Source: Bdellovibrionales bacterium
Lineage (GTDB): Bacteria; Bdellovibrionota; Bdellovibrionia; Bdellovibrionales; JAMPXM01
DNA: 13,629 bases
Direction: 5' to 3'
Assembly (NCBI GenBank): GCA_005793615.1
Contig: SXRI01000309.1
Span: 1-13,629, forward strand
This document shows positions 1-6,147 of the stretch, piece after piece. The notes under the pieces were generated by a model that was not told where the DNA came from, did no database searches, and saw nothing but the letters and a program-made list of their open reading frames with translations. Positions within the stretch are counted from its first letter, which is position 1. The number at the start of each line of letters is the position of its first letter. The position numbers and the translations under genes were made by a program.

Positions 1-93
1 GGCTGGTCGACAAAACGTACACTCGAGCAAGCGGTGCGCGAGACCGTGCGCTATTTGCAATCTGAACCAGGTCTTTTCGAGGAGAACACATAA
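1..93 (+). CDS. C-terminal end of an NAD-dependent sugar epimerase/dehydratase (partial)
   Basis: An open frame enters from the left edge and ends at TAA (91-93). The 30 residues present start with Gly-Trp, followed by a helix with the spacing L-E-Q-A-V-R-E-T-V-R-Y-L. Extended short-chain dehydrogenase/reductases of the nucleotide-sugar epimerase family usually end this way (a GW.P tract, then a helix of the type L.eGl..tv.yl). The catalytic domain is outside the window, so the substrate cannot be assigned. The stop shares its last A with the ATG of the next gene (TAATG), so this gene is the upstream member of the same operon. Other SDR-type sugar enzymes would end similarly. Confidence 0.6.
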   Translation, partial: GWSTKRTLEQAVRETVRYLQSEPGLFEENT

Positions 94-1223
94 TGTCATT
101 ACCTCATGGTACCCATTGGGGCGTTATCGGTTGCGGTGTGATCGGCGAACGTCGATGCTTGCAATTACCGGTTGGCGTTCAGATCAGCACTTGTTTCGAC
201 ATCAATCATGAGCGCGCGCAGCGTCTGGCCGAGAAACTTGGCGGAACTCACGGAACCACCAAAGTGGCCGCGACACTCGAAGAGTTTCTTGCGACCCCGG
301 GACTTGAGGCTGTTATCATCGCAGCGATCAATTCGGAGCTCGTGCCGCTCGCGCAAGCTTGCCTCAACAAGGGACTGCATATTTTAGTGGAAAAACCGGC
401 GGCACGCTCGATACGCGAACTTGAACAACTCAAGAATCCGCATGGCCGCATCATCAAGATTGGTTTCAATCACCGCTTTCATCCGGCCTTTGAACGCCTG
501 CATGAAGAACTCGCCAAGGATCCCGCCGACCCGATCATGTTCATACGTGCGCAATACGGAAACGGGGCGCGCGTCGGCTTTGAGAACGAGTGGCGCGCCA
601 AGATTGAACTCGGCGGCGGCGGCGAACTTCTTGATCAGGGCGTGCACGTGCTCGATCTCGGGGCAGTGCTGATTCCGGATCTCGACGTGGTCGCGGGCTA
701 CACGCGCACGCATTTCTGGAATATGCCGGTCGACGACAACACCTGGGCGATTTTACGTTCGCCTGAATCCGGCGCGACTTTTACCTTTCACGTTTCCTCG
801 ACCGAGTGGAAGAACGAGTTTCGCTTCGAAGTTTATACGCGTCGATGCAAGTACCAGTGGCTCGGTCTTGGTCGCTCCTACGGTACTGAGCGCCTCCTTA
901 TTCACCGCATGAAGCCCGAAATGGGCCCGCCTGAAAGCGAAGAGATCACATTCTCGAAAGACGACCAATCTTGGCTCCTTGAAAACGAGAATTTTCTTGG
1001 CGCGATTCGCCGGCATTTACATGTCAATGGCGGCCTCGAAGACGCAGTAAGGGCATTGTCGCTAGTCGAAGATATTTACCAAAGCTCACGGCGGCTGCAG
1101 CACGGCGCTAAAGATCATCCCCGCTGGTACGGCGACCACGAAACCGGAATGGGCGCAAGCCCCTTCGACCGCACGCCAAATGAAACACTAGCAGATGAAA
1201 CGTCAGCAGAAAAACTCAATTGA
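93..1223 (+). CDS. Gfo/Idh/MocA family NAD(P)-dependent sugar oxidoreductase
   Basis: Predicted cytosolic oxidoreductase of 376 aa, the usual size for the family, acting on a sugar, sugar phosphate or nucleotide sugar. The N-terminal Rossmann fold shows GxGxxG at residues 13-18 (G-C-G-V-I-G). The family E-K-P motif is at 100-102, and the Lys is the usual catalytic residue. G-F-N-H-R-F-H-P at 124-131 and the D-x-G-x-H-x-x-D-L motif at 181-189, with His185, mark the C-terminal substrate domain. The ATG at 93 is preceded by GAGGAG (79-84) at 8 nt spacing and overlaps the upstream stop. Nucleotide-sugar members of this family often work as 3-dehydrogenases or 3-keto reductases. Here the enzyme most likely modifies the sugar handled by the neighbouring isomerase and nucleotidyltransferase genes. 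The exact substrate is not readable from sequence. Confidence 0.88.
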   Translation: MSLPHGTHWGVIGCGVIGERRCLQLPVGVQISTCFDINHERAQRLAEKLGGTHGTTKVAATLEEFLATPGLEAVIIAAINSELVPLAQACLNKGLHILVEKPAARSIRELEQLKNPHGRIIKIGFNHRFHPAFERLHEELAKDPADPIMFIRAQYGNGARVGFENEWRAKIELGGGGELLDQGVHVLDLGAVLIPDLDVVAGYTRTHFWNMPVDDNTWAILRSPESGATFTFHVSSTEWKNEFRFEVYTRRCKYQWLGLGRSYGTERLLIHRMKPEMGPPESEEITFSKDDQSWLLENENFLGAIRRHLHVNGGLEDAVRALSLVEDIYQSSRRLQHGAKDHPRWYGDHETGMGASPFDRTPNETLADETSAEKLN

Positions 1224-1240
1224 CCACCGATGGTATTGAA

Positions 1241-1996
1241 ATGACTTCGAAGCCGACCGACATCCCGCTCTTGATTCTTGCTGGCGGTAAGGCCACGCGT
1301 CTTAAACACCTCGCCTTTGATCGGCCCAAGTACTTGCAGCCGGTCACCGAGTCGATGGTCTTCGCTGATGTTCACCTCAAATGGGTGGCAAGCCACGGCT
1401 TTAAGCGCGTCGTTCTCGGCATTGGTCATCTTGGCGAGCAGATCCGACAGTATTGCGGAAACGGAGCGCGCTGGAACCTTGAAATCTCCTATATCGATGA
1501 TGGTCAGTCACCTCTCGGCACTGGCGGCGCTGTGCGCGCAGCCCTTGACCCAAAGCTTGATCTCCCATTCGACATCCTGGCTGTAACGTATGGCGACACG
1601 GTCTTAAGTGTCGATGTACCGCTGTTTTTGCGCAGATTTGCCGAGGCGCCATGGGCACAAGCGGCGATGACCCTTTTTAAGAACACCGTACCTGGGCATA
1701 CCTGCAATGCTACCCTGGTGGGCGACAAGGCCCTGTACGATAAGAAGTCGCCACTGCCAGAGTGGTCGTATATTGATTATGGATTCTTGGCGCTGCGCCG
1801 CAAAGCGATCGAAGCCTTTCCGCCAGAGCAAGAAGCCCCGTTTGATTTGGCTGAACCATTGACGGAGCTCGCCCAAGCCGGTCAGGTACTTGGAGTTCCG
1901 GTATCGACCCGCTTTTGGGAGATTGGTTCGCCTGAAGCTTTAAGCGAATTTCAGGCTGCCTTCCGCAGTGACTTTCAAAGTTTTCTGAAGTTATAA
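1241..1996 (+). CDS. Sugar-1-phosphate nucleotidyltransferase, HddC-like
   Basis: NTP_transferase-family enzyme that couples a sugar 1-phosphate to an NTP. The N-terminal signature is L-I-L-A-G-G-K-A-T-R-L followed by P-K-Y-L-Q-P-V (nucleotide binding, with the Lys contacting phosphate). The S-P-L-G-T-G-G-A-V motif is the base/sugar-binding loop typical of HddC/GlmU/RmlA-type enzymes, and V-T-Y-G-D supplies the metal-binding Asp. The tract W-S-Y-I-D-Y-G-F-L-A-L resembles the Y-I-D-Y-G segment of D-glycero-alpha-D-manno-heptose-1-phosphate guanylyltransferases, so GDP-heptose-type activation is the best guess. The nucleotide specificity is not certain. I start it at ATG 1241, 8 codons before the beta strand leading into the LAGG loop. 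An in-frame TTG at 1220 overlaps the upstream stop as TTGA and is an equally coupled alternative. Neither start has a strong ribosome-binding site. Confidence 0.82.
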   Translation: MTSKPTDIPLLILAGGKATRLKHLAFDRPKYLQPVTESMVFADVHLKWVASHGFKRVVLGIGHLGEQIRQYCGNGARWNLEISYIDDGQSPLGTGGAVRAALDPKLDLPFDILAVTYGDTVLSVDVPLFLRRFAEAPWAQAAMTLFKNTVPGHTCNATLVGDKALYDKKSPLPEWSYIDYGFLALRRKAIEAFPPEQEAPFDLAEPLTELAQAGQVLGVPVSTRFWEIGSPEALSEFQAAFRSDFQSFLKL

Positions 1997-2020
1997 CTTC
2001 AACTTAAACCCCTTATTCGC

Positions 2021-2026
2021 AAGGAG
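2021..2026 (+). promoter_or_regulatory. Ribosome-binding site of the transaldolase gene
   Basis: AAGGAG lies 9 nt before ATG 2036 in the 39-nt gap after the nucleotidyltransferase stop. It is one of the strongest ribosome-binding sites in this operon and settles the transaldolase start. It suggests the gene is translated independently of the gene upstream. Confidence 0.8.
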
Positions 2027-2035
2027 TCATTTGGC

Positions 2036-2752
2036 ATGAGCACGACAAATTTAAAGGTGAAAGTTTATTCGGATGGCGCCGATCACGCGTCGATGCTCGA
2101 AATGGCGAAAAACCCCTTGATCAAGGGCCTGACGACCAACCCGACCTTGATGAAAAAAGCGGGCATCGCCAACTACTCCGAATTCTGTCACGCAATTCTC
2201 AAAGACATTAAGGATAAACCGATTTCATTTGAGGTCTTCACCGACGATCTCGCGGAGATGAAGCGCCAGGCGCTGGCGATCGCGAAATGGGCCGATAACG
2301 TTTACGTTAAAATCCCGATCACCAATACCGAAGGTTTGTCGACCGTACCGCTCATTCAAGAACTCTCGCACCAGGGCATTAAACTGAACGTCACCGCCAT
2401 CCTCACTATTGAACAAGTGATCCACACAGCGAATGCCCTTAAAGGTGGCGCTCCGAGTGTGGTTTCGGTCTTTGCAGGTCGTATCGCCGACACCGGTCGC
2501 GATCCTAAACCCATCATGGCCGCGGCTCGCGAAATCTGCCGCTCGGCTGATCCGAAGATGGAACTTCTGTGGGCGTCATGCCGTGAAGCCTATAACATCG
2601 TTGAGGCCGATCAAGTCGGTTGCGACATCATCACGGTCGCACCTGAGTTCATCAAAAAAATGTCGATGTTCGGTAAAGACCTCGCGACTTTGAGCCTCGA
2701 TACCGTGCGCATGTTCCGTAACGACGCGGTCGCTGCGGGGTATTCGCTATGA
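2036..2752 (+). CDS. Small transaldolase / fructose-6-phosphate aldolase family (TalC/FSA-like)
   Basis: A 238-aa class I aldolase of the short transaldolase group; FSA/TalC enzymes are about 215-220 aa. Visible landmarks are Y-S-D-G-A-D (Asp13), G-L-T-T-N-P-T at 31-37, the Schiff-base Lys92 in V-Y-V-K-I-P-I-T, N-V-T-A-I-L at 118-123, F-A-G-R-I-A-D-T-G at 146-154, and S-C-R-E-A-Y-N at 181-187. Family members transfer a dihydroxyacetone unit from a ketose phosphate to an aldehyde, or carry out the direct aldol reaction. Here the gene sits between a sugar nucleotidyltransferase and a sugar isomerase (overlapping the latter as ATGA). A role in building or trimming the carbon skeleton of an activated sugar is therefore more likely than central pentose-phosphate metabolism, but that role is inferred from context. 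Confidence 0.88.
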   Translation: MSTTNLKVKVYSDGADHASMLEMAKNPLIKGLTTNPTLMKKAGIANYSEFCHAILKDIKDKPISFEVFTDDLAEMKRQALAIAKWADNVYVKIPITNTEGLSTVPLIQELSHQGIKLNVTAILTIEQVIHTANALKGGAPSVVSVFAGRIADTGRDPKPIMAAAREICRSADPKMELLWASCREAYNIVEADQVGCDIITVAPEFIKKMSMFGKDLATLSLDTVRMFRNDAVAAGYSL

Positions 2753-3369
2753 GCCCAAGCACACACGCAGACTCTTTCAGCAGCCATTTTCTCACTGAAT
2801 CGATAGCACTCTTGCAGCAACTTGATGTGGCCGAGATCGAAAAACTCGCGGTAAAACTCGCAGACGTGCGCGCCCGCGGCGGCCGACTCTTTATTTTGGG
2901 AGTTGGCGGTTCAGCCGGTCACGCTAGCCACGCGGTCAATGACTTCCGCAAAATCTGCGGACTTGAGGCTTATGCGCCAACCGATAACGTTTCTGAACTC
3001 ACGGCGCGTATCAACGACGATGGCTGGGAAACCAGCCTCGCGGGTTGGCTTAAAGGCTCGCGCATCAACGCTAAAGATGCACTGCTGATCTTTTCAGTTG
3101 GCGGCGGCAATAAAGAGGCGAACATTTCGGTGAATTTGATCCGTTCGATCGATCTCGCTAAAGAAGTCGGCGCCAGTGTTTTTGGCATCGTCGGTAAAGA
3201 CGGTGGCTACACCAAAAAAGCGGGCGATGCCTGCTTGGTAATTCCACCGCTCTACAAAGATCGCATCACCCCGCACACCGAAGGCCTCGCAGCGGTGGTC
3301 TGGCACTTGCTCGTGTCGCACCCCTCACTGCAAGCCCATCAGACCAAGTGGGAGAGTGCGGTTCGGTGA
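2749..3369 (+). CDS. SIS-domain sugar isomerase, GmhA-like
   Basis: A 206-aa single SIS domain, close to the size of sedoheptulose-7-phosphate isomerase (GmhA, about 190-200 aa). The phosphosugar loop is G-V-G-G-S-A-G-H-A-S-H at 51-61. S-V-G-G-G-N at 116-121 replaces the more usual S-T-S-G-N loop, and G-K-D-G-G at 149-153 is shared with GmhA. In a by-eye alignment the catalytic Glu in the GmhA helix after the loop becomes Asp65 (A-V-N-D-F-R-K). The C-terminal catalytic-His region reads D-R-I-T-P-H-T-E-G (171-179). The protein therefore looks like a GmhA relative with its own substrate preference, probably an aldose-ketose isomerase for the sugar phosphate made by the neighbouring transaldolase. 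It starts at ATG 2749 in an ATGA overlap with the transaldolase stop and ends in a GTGA overlap with the HAD gene. Confidence 0.83.
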   Translation: MSPSTHADSFSSHFLTESIALLQQLDVAEIEKLAVKLADVRARGGRLFILGVGGSAGHASHAVNDFRKICGLEAYAPTDNVSELTARINDDGWETSLAGWLKGSRINAKDALLIFSVGGGNKEANISVNLIRSIDLAKEVGASVFGIVGKDGGYTKKAGDACLVIPPLYKDRITPHTEGLAAVVWHLLVSHPSLQAHQTKWESAVR

Positions 3370-4052
3370 TCAAGAAGGTTTTACTTTTTGATCTCGACGA
3401 CACTTTAGTTCCTTCGTCGCATGCTTACGATATCGGCATGAAAGCGCTCGGCATTGAACCCGATGACGAGCGCTACCTTCAGGCGCGAGCCGAAGTCAAA
3501 GCGATCTGCCCTCCGGGGTACCCGGCAACTCGCTCTCGTCGCCTTTATTTCAAGCGCTATCTCGAGATTGGCCAAGAATATACCCCGCTGCGCCACCTTG
3601 AGATCGTCGACGTCTACGAAACCGCGGTCACACAAGCGATCGGCGACTCTTGGCAAGCTCTCGAACGAGATCGATTGTTTGCGCGATTGCGGGCGATCGC
3701 CGGCGTAATCGGCATCGTTTCTAATGAAACCGCCGCTATGCAGAGCGCGAAACTCGCAGCCTGTGATCCTCGTTGGCAGCACTTTGACTTCATCGTCACC
3801 AGTGAAGAAGTGGGCTACGAAAAACCAAACCCGGTGATGTTCCGCCGTGCGCTTGAGTTCGCCGGTGGCGTGCAACCGAGCGAGTGCCTGTTCATCGGCG
3901 ACAACTACGAAATGGATATTGTCGGCTCAACCAGTCTCGGTTTCGATGCGATCCAGTCACTTGAGTTTGTCGCAGAACCCCGCCGCCACTCGATGGTTAT
4001 TGAAAAACTAGATGAGTTGATAGATGTTTTGCCCGCTATTTTTGGCGCCTGA
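3366..4052 (+). CDS. HAD-superfamily sugar-phosphate phosphatase (C1 cap)
   Basis: A 228-aa haloacid-dehalogenase-type phosphatase. Motif I is D-L-D-D-T at 9-13 (nucleophile Asp9, acid/base Asp11). Motif II is S119 in I-V-S-N-E-T, motif III is Lys153 in E-K-P-N-P, and motif IV is G-D-N-Y-E-M-D at 178-184. About 100 residues between motifs I and II form an alpha-helical C1 cap, as in phosphoglycolate-phosphatase-like enzymes and unlike GmhB, which belongs to the HisB group without such a cap. I choose GTG 3366 as start because it overlaps the SIS stop as GTGA and has GGAGAG at 3351-3356, 9 nt upstream. An in-frame GTG at 3348 adds six residues with no ribosome-binding site. It probably dephosphorylates the sugar bisphosphate or phosphate of this pathway. 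It is the last gene of the operon. Confidence 0.84.
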   Translation: MIKKVLLFDLDDTLVPSSHAYDIGMKALGIEPDDERYLQARAEVKAICPPGYPATRSRRLYFKRYLEIGQEYTPLRHLEIVDVYETAVTQAIGDSWQALERDRLFARLRAIAGVIGIVSNETAAMQSAKLAACDPRWQHFDFIVTSEEVGYEKPNPVMFRRALEFAGGVQPSECLFIGDNYEMDIVGSTSLGFDAIQSLEFVAEPRRHSMVIEKLDELIDVLPAIFGA

Positions 4053-4121
4053 CCCACACGCACAAGCTCAAGGTGCCACGCCCCCATCGAGTGGAAAGCC
4101 CACAGTCGGCGCCCCTAAACC

Positions 4122-4247
4122 CTAGATTAACGACCAGATCTGCAACAGATAAACCAGGAGTCGCAAGATCATCGTCGTAACGACAATAACGCGCTCAAGT
4201 TTTCTCGTCCGCGACCGAAATGAACAACAAGTACTGTTGTTATTCAT
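4122..4247 (-). CDS. Candidate small hydrophobic protein, 41 aa
   Basis: On the - strand an ATG (complement of 4245-4247) opens a 41-codon frame that ends in TAG (complement of 4122-4124). The sequence AAAGGAGGGGG precedes it, with the GGAG core 6 nt from the ATG, which is a near-ideal ribosome-binding site. Residues 1-18 are polar, with two adjacent Cys at 7-8 and Arg/Lys at 11, 13, 15 and 16. Residues 20-41 are almost all hydrophobic (Val, Ile, Leu, Met, Trp, Tyr), broken by Arg29 and Gln36. This suggests a basic N terminus followed by a membrane-associating or amphipathic helix. It lies 174 nt downstream of the GT2 stop on the same strand, so it could be the last cistron of that transcript. 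I recognise no family. It may be a small membrane protein or a type I toxin-like peptide, or a chance ORF. Confidence 0.4.
   Translation of the reverse strand: MNNNSTCCSFRSRTRKLERVIVVTTMILRLLVYLLQIWSLI
4223..4241. repeat. 7-bp perfect inverted repeat (hairpin) inside the small ORF
   Basis: AACAACA at 4223-4229 and TGTTGTT at 4235-4241 flank a 5-nt loop. In the - strand transcript the stem begins 3 nt after the ATG of the candidate small ORF, so it would lie at the ribosome's entry site and could modulate initiation. Confidence 0.6.
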
Positions 4248-4248
4248 G

Positions 4249-4275
4249 GCCCCCTCCTTTAAAGGTTTGGGGGTC
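4249..4275. repeat. GC-rich hairpin that covers the ribosome-binding site of the small ORF
   Basis: CCCCC (4250-4254) pairs with GGGGG (4269-4273), and the inner CCTTTAAAGG (4256-4265) is itself palindromic. In the - strand RNA this pairs the purine-rich AAAGGAGGGGG ribosome-binding site with an upstream pyrimidine-rich arm. It could be a translation-blocking structure. It could instead be part of a transcript-end structure for the GT2 gene, though no U-tract follows. Confidence 0.5.
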
Positions 4276-4281
4276 ATCCTT

Positions 4282-4305
4282 AACCCGGGTTTTCAAACCG
4301 GGGGC
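4282..4305. repeat. Imperfect hairpin ACCCGGGTTT / AAACCGGGG
   Basis: ACCCGGGTTT and the following AAACCGGGGG form an imperfect stem (one internal mismatch over nine pairs) around a 2-3 nt loop. The left arm is also a self-palindrome (AACCCGGGTT). The hairpin lies between the GT2 stop and the small ORF. It may stabilise the GT2 transcript end, but there is no T run to call it an intrinsic terminator. Confidence 0.4.
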
Positions 4306-4421
4306 GTGGCGGCTTAGGCGCAATGCAAGACGTGCCGATTGTTCGAAAGTTGATTCAATTGAAATGAGCGTTTCTGGTGACCGACGGACGGAACCGCCAA
4401 CCGACACGGCAAAAACCTACG

Positions 4422-5291
4422 TTAAAGTGGAAAGTACGTGTCGGCGCAAAAGGCGCTGGCTTCGCGCTGACAACGAAGCATCAGGTCGCTTGGAATCCAC
4501 CCCATGGTGCCGTGATCGGCGTGCGAGACCACCAACGAGGGCTCGTACCAAACCTTGAGACCCAAGCGCCGGCAGTTTTCAGCGACGGTCACTTCTTCAC
4601 CAAATAAAAATGGTTTATGTTCGAGATTTCCGCCGCGCTCAAAATAACGGCGCGAAAAAATCATAAACGAGCCATGCGGGGCGTAAATGGCACGGGCCGG
4701 ATCCCTTCGCTCGCCCCCCGGGCCCGGCGTCGTCTCCGTCATCGGTTCCGCCACCGGCGACTCAAGCTGCCGTTTGGCAAGACTCTTGAGAAGTCCGGCC
4801 ATTTGGTAAAGAAAGCAGGTTACCTTGAAGCGAAACACCCACTTGAGAAAATGCATGCGCTGCGCTCGAGGCCTAACCACCATATAGGGGTTTTGATTCT
4901 TATGGGAAATGCCTGACAAAATAGACGGCGCTACCACTCCAATCTCAGGATCCAGCAACGACTCCAAGTTTTCCAAAAAATGAGGTTCATCGAACTCAAT
5001 ATCGGAGTTCGAAACGATCACCCAATCGGGGGCCACCTCCCAGCGCTCGATCGCCTTTAGACCGCAGCGCGCTCCACCAAGATATCCCCAATTGGTCTGT
5101 TCAGAAAGAGTCTCGATCGCAAGGCCCGTGGCTTTCGCCCCTTCGAGCACCGCACGACTTCCTTCGTCGGAACCGTTATCAACGATGACCACGCTAAGCT
5201 CACTTTTCGCGCGCCGCACTCGGGTAAGCGTCTGGCAAAGCCGCACAGTGAGGTCACTCTTGCGATAGTTGATGATAATGATGGCGATCAC
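4422..5291 (-). CDS. GT2 glycosyltransferase, rhamnosyltransferase-like
   Basis: A 289-aa soluble GT-A fold inverting glycosyltransferase that probably adds a sugar to a lipid-linked glycan at the inner face of the cytoplasmic membrane. Motifs in order are I-I-I-I-N-Y-R at 4-10, V-I-V-D-N-G-S-D at 35-42, N-W-G-Y-L-G-G-A at 67-74 (donor-binding loop), the metal-binding N-S-D-I-E-F at 95-100, H-G-S-F-M-I-F at 206-212, and P-F-L-F-G-E-E at 227-233 with the probable catalytic acid. An S-H-x-D-H-G motif follows at 256-261. This is the pattern of the WbbL/RfbF-type rhamnosyltransferase group. Residues about 176-199 form a Pro/Glu/Thr/Gly-rich stretch that looks like a flexible insert. The start is GTG at 5291. 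AAAGGT upstream is 12 nt away, so the ribosome-binding site is poor. It is the only long gene on this strand and splits two + strand operons. Donor and acceptor are unknown. Confidence 0.85.
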   Translation of the reverse strand: MIAIIIINYRKSDLTVRLCQTLTRVRRAKSELSVVIVDNGSDEGSRAVLEGAKATGLAIETLSEQTNWGYLGGARCGLKAIERWEVAPDWVIVSNSDIEFDEPHFLENLESLLDPEIGVVAPSILSGISHKNQNPYMVVRPRAQRMHFLKWVFRFKVTCFLYQMAGLLKSLAKRQLESPVAEPMTETTPGPGGERRDPARAIYAPHGSFMIFSRRYFERGGNLEHKPFLFGEEVTVAENCRRLGLKVWYEPSLVVSHADHGTMGWIPSDLMLRCQREASAFCADTYFPL

Positions 5292-5342
5292 GAAGAAAAA
5301 GAGACCTTTCGTAAGGTTGGGTCTGTGGACACGGTACGTAAC

Positions 5343-5384
5343 GAGTTAACCTACCATTTTCCCTCAAAAAAGGTAGATTAACTC
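5343..5384. promoter_or_regulatory. 13-bp inverted repeat in the divergent intergenic region
   Basis: GAGTTAACCTACC (5343-5355) and GGTAGATTAACTC (5372-5384) are inverted copies with 12 of 13 positions matching, separated by 16 nt. The spacer has further T4/A4 pairing. The right arm ends one base before the methyltransferase ATG at 5386 and contains its only Shine-Dalgarno-like bases (AAGGT, 5370-5374). It could be an operator for a dimeric regulator of the divergent genes, or an mRNA hairpin controlling methyltransferase translation. No clear -35/-10 pair could be assigned in this 94-nt gap. Confidence 0.55.
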
Positions 5385-5385
5385 A

Positions 5386-6135
5386 ATGACTTTCATGACT
5401 AACTCACCCCACGAAGCAACTCAAAAACTAAACAACACGTGGCCAAAAACCATACCCCAGCTCAGCCAGGAGCAACTTGTCGCCCGTGAAAAGTGGATGA
5501 AGCTCTGGCACGAGCTTCTGCCAAACAAATACGGCATGGTCGAGAATTTTAATCACGGTTTTCCGGCTAAGCTCTTTCAACCTCAATCCGGGCGAAAACC
5601 TCGCACCCTTGAAGTTGGCGCCGGGCTTGGTGAGCACGTGAAATGGGAAGACACCTCTGCTCAAGAATATTCAATGCTCGAGTACCGGCAAGAGTGGACA
5701 GAGCAGCTCAAGAGCAAGTATCCACAGTACCATTGCTTTCAGGGAGATATTCAGAGCGAGCTGCCGTTCCCGCCACACAGTTTCGAACGCATCATTGCTA
5801 TTCACGTGCTCGAGCATTTGCCGGATCTGCCTCGAGCCTTGGGCGAAATCAACAGACTTCTTACTCCGGGTGGCTCCTTTGAGACCGTTATTCCTTGTGA
5901 AGGTGGATGGGCCTATGAGATCGCGCGTGAAATGACCTCGGCACGCCTCTTTCGAAAGAACTTCGGCATGGATTATCGACCGATCATGAAAGCCGAACAC
6001 ATTAATCGATGTGACGAGATTCTGGCGGAACTTACACGGATGCCCTGGAACCAGCGAAAACGTAGCTACTTCCCGCTGCTAATTCCTGTATGGCATGCAA
6101 ATTTTTGCATTGGCTTGCAGTTTCGAAAGCTCTAA
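5386..6135 (+). CDS. Class I SAM-dependent methyltransferase (Methyltransf_11 type)
   Basis: A 249-aa Rossmann-fold methyltransferase. Motif I, which binds SAM, is L-E-V-G-A-G-L-G-E-H at 75-84. The acidic end of beta 2 is Glu99 (M-L-E-Y), the G-D pair is at 120-121, and motif post-II is H-V-L-E-H-L-P at 140-146, followed by L-L-T-P-G-G at 159-163. These are the hallmarks of the UbiE/Methyltransf_11 fold. The first 70 residues form an extra N-terminal segment with no recognised motif. Its placement among sugar-nucleotide and glycosyltransferase genes suggests it methylates a sugar residue or the glycan, but a small-molecule substrate cannot be excluded. ATG 5386 and ATG 5395 are both possible starts. 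The first is directly downstream of the inverted repeat. It is monocistronic by spacing, with 297 nt to the next gene. Confidence 0.82.
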   Translation: MTFMTNSPHEATQKLNNTWPKTIPQLSQEQLVAREKWMKLWHELLPNKYGMVENFNHGFPAKLFQPQSGRKPRTLEVGAGLGEHVKWEDTSAQEYSMLEYRQEWTEQLKSKYPQYHCFQGDIQSELPFPPHSFERIIAIHVLEHLPDLPRALGEINRLLTPGGSFETVIPCEGGWAYEIAREMTSARLFRKNFGMDYRPIMKAEHINRCDEILAELTRMPWNQRKRSYFPLLIPVWHANFCIGLQFRKL

Positions 6136-6147
6136 TTGCGTCGAAAC

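Larger units (their letters stand above)
4053..4421. other. 369-nt region between the 3' ends of two convergent genes, hairpin-rich
   Basis: This gap separates the + strand sugar operon from the - strand GT2 gene. No classical rho-independent terminator (GC hairpin plus T run) is visible on either strand. Three adjacent palindromic elements lie at 4223-4241, 4249-4275 and about 4282-4305. On the - strand they surround a small ORF at 4122-4247, described separately. Two + strand frames that begin in this gap run on into the GT2 gene and are antisense shadows of it. About 70 nt after the HAD stop hold nothing recognisable. Confidence 0.6.

Noticed and set aside
3405..3875. 156-codon - strand frame inside the HAD gene
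   Set aside because: It is the shadow of a gene with all four HAD motifs, with no independent support.
4053..4310. Intrinsic terminator between the convergent genes
   Set aside because: Hairpins are present but none is followed by a T run on either strand, so I list them as repeats instead of calling a terminator.
4220..4607. Two + strand frames (4220-4558 and 4377-4607)
   Set aside because: They are antisense to the well-supported GT2 gene on the - strand, have no domain-like features, and are rich in Arg/Pro/Thr as expected of shadow frames.
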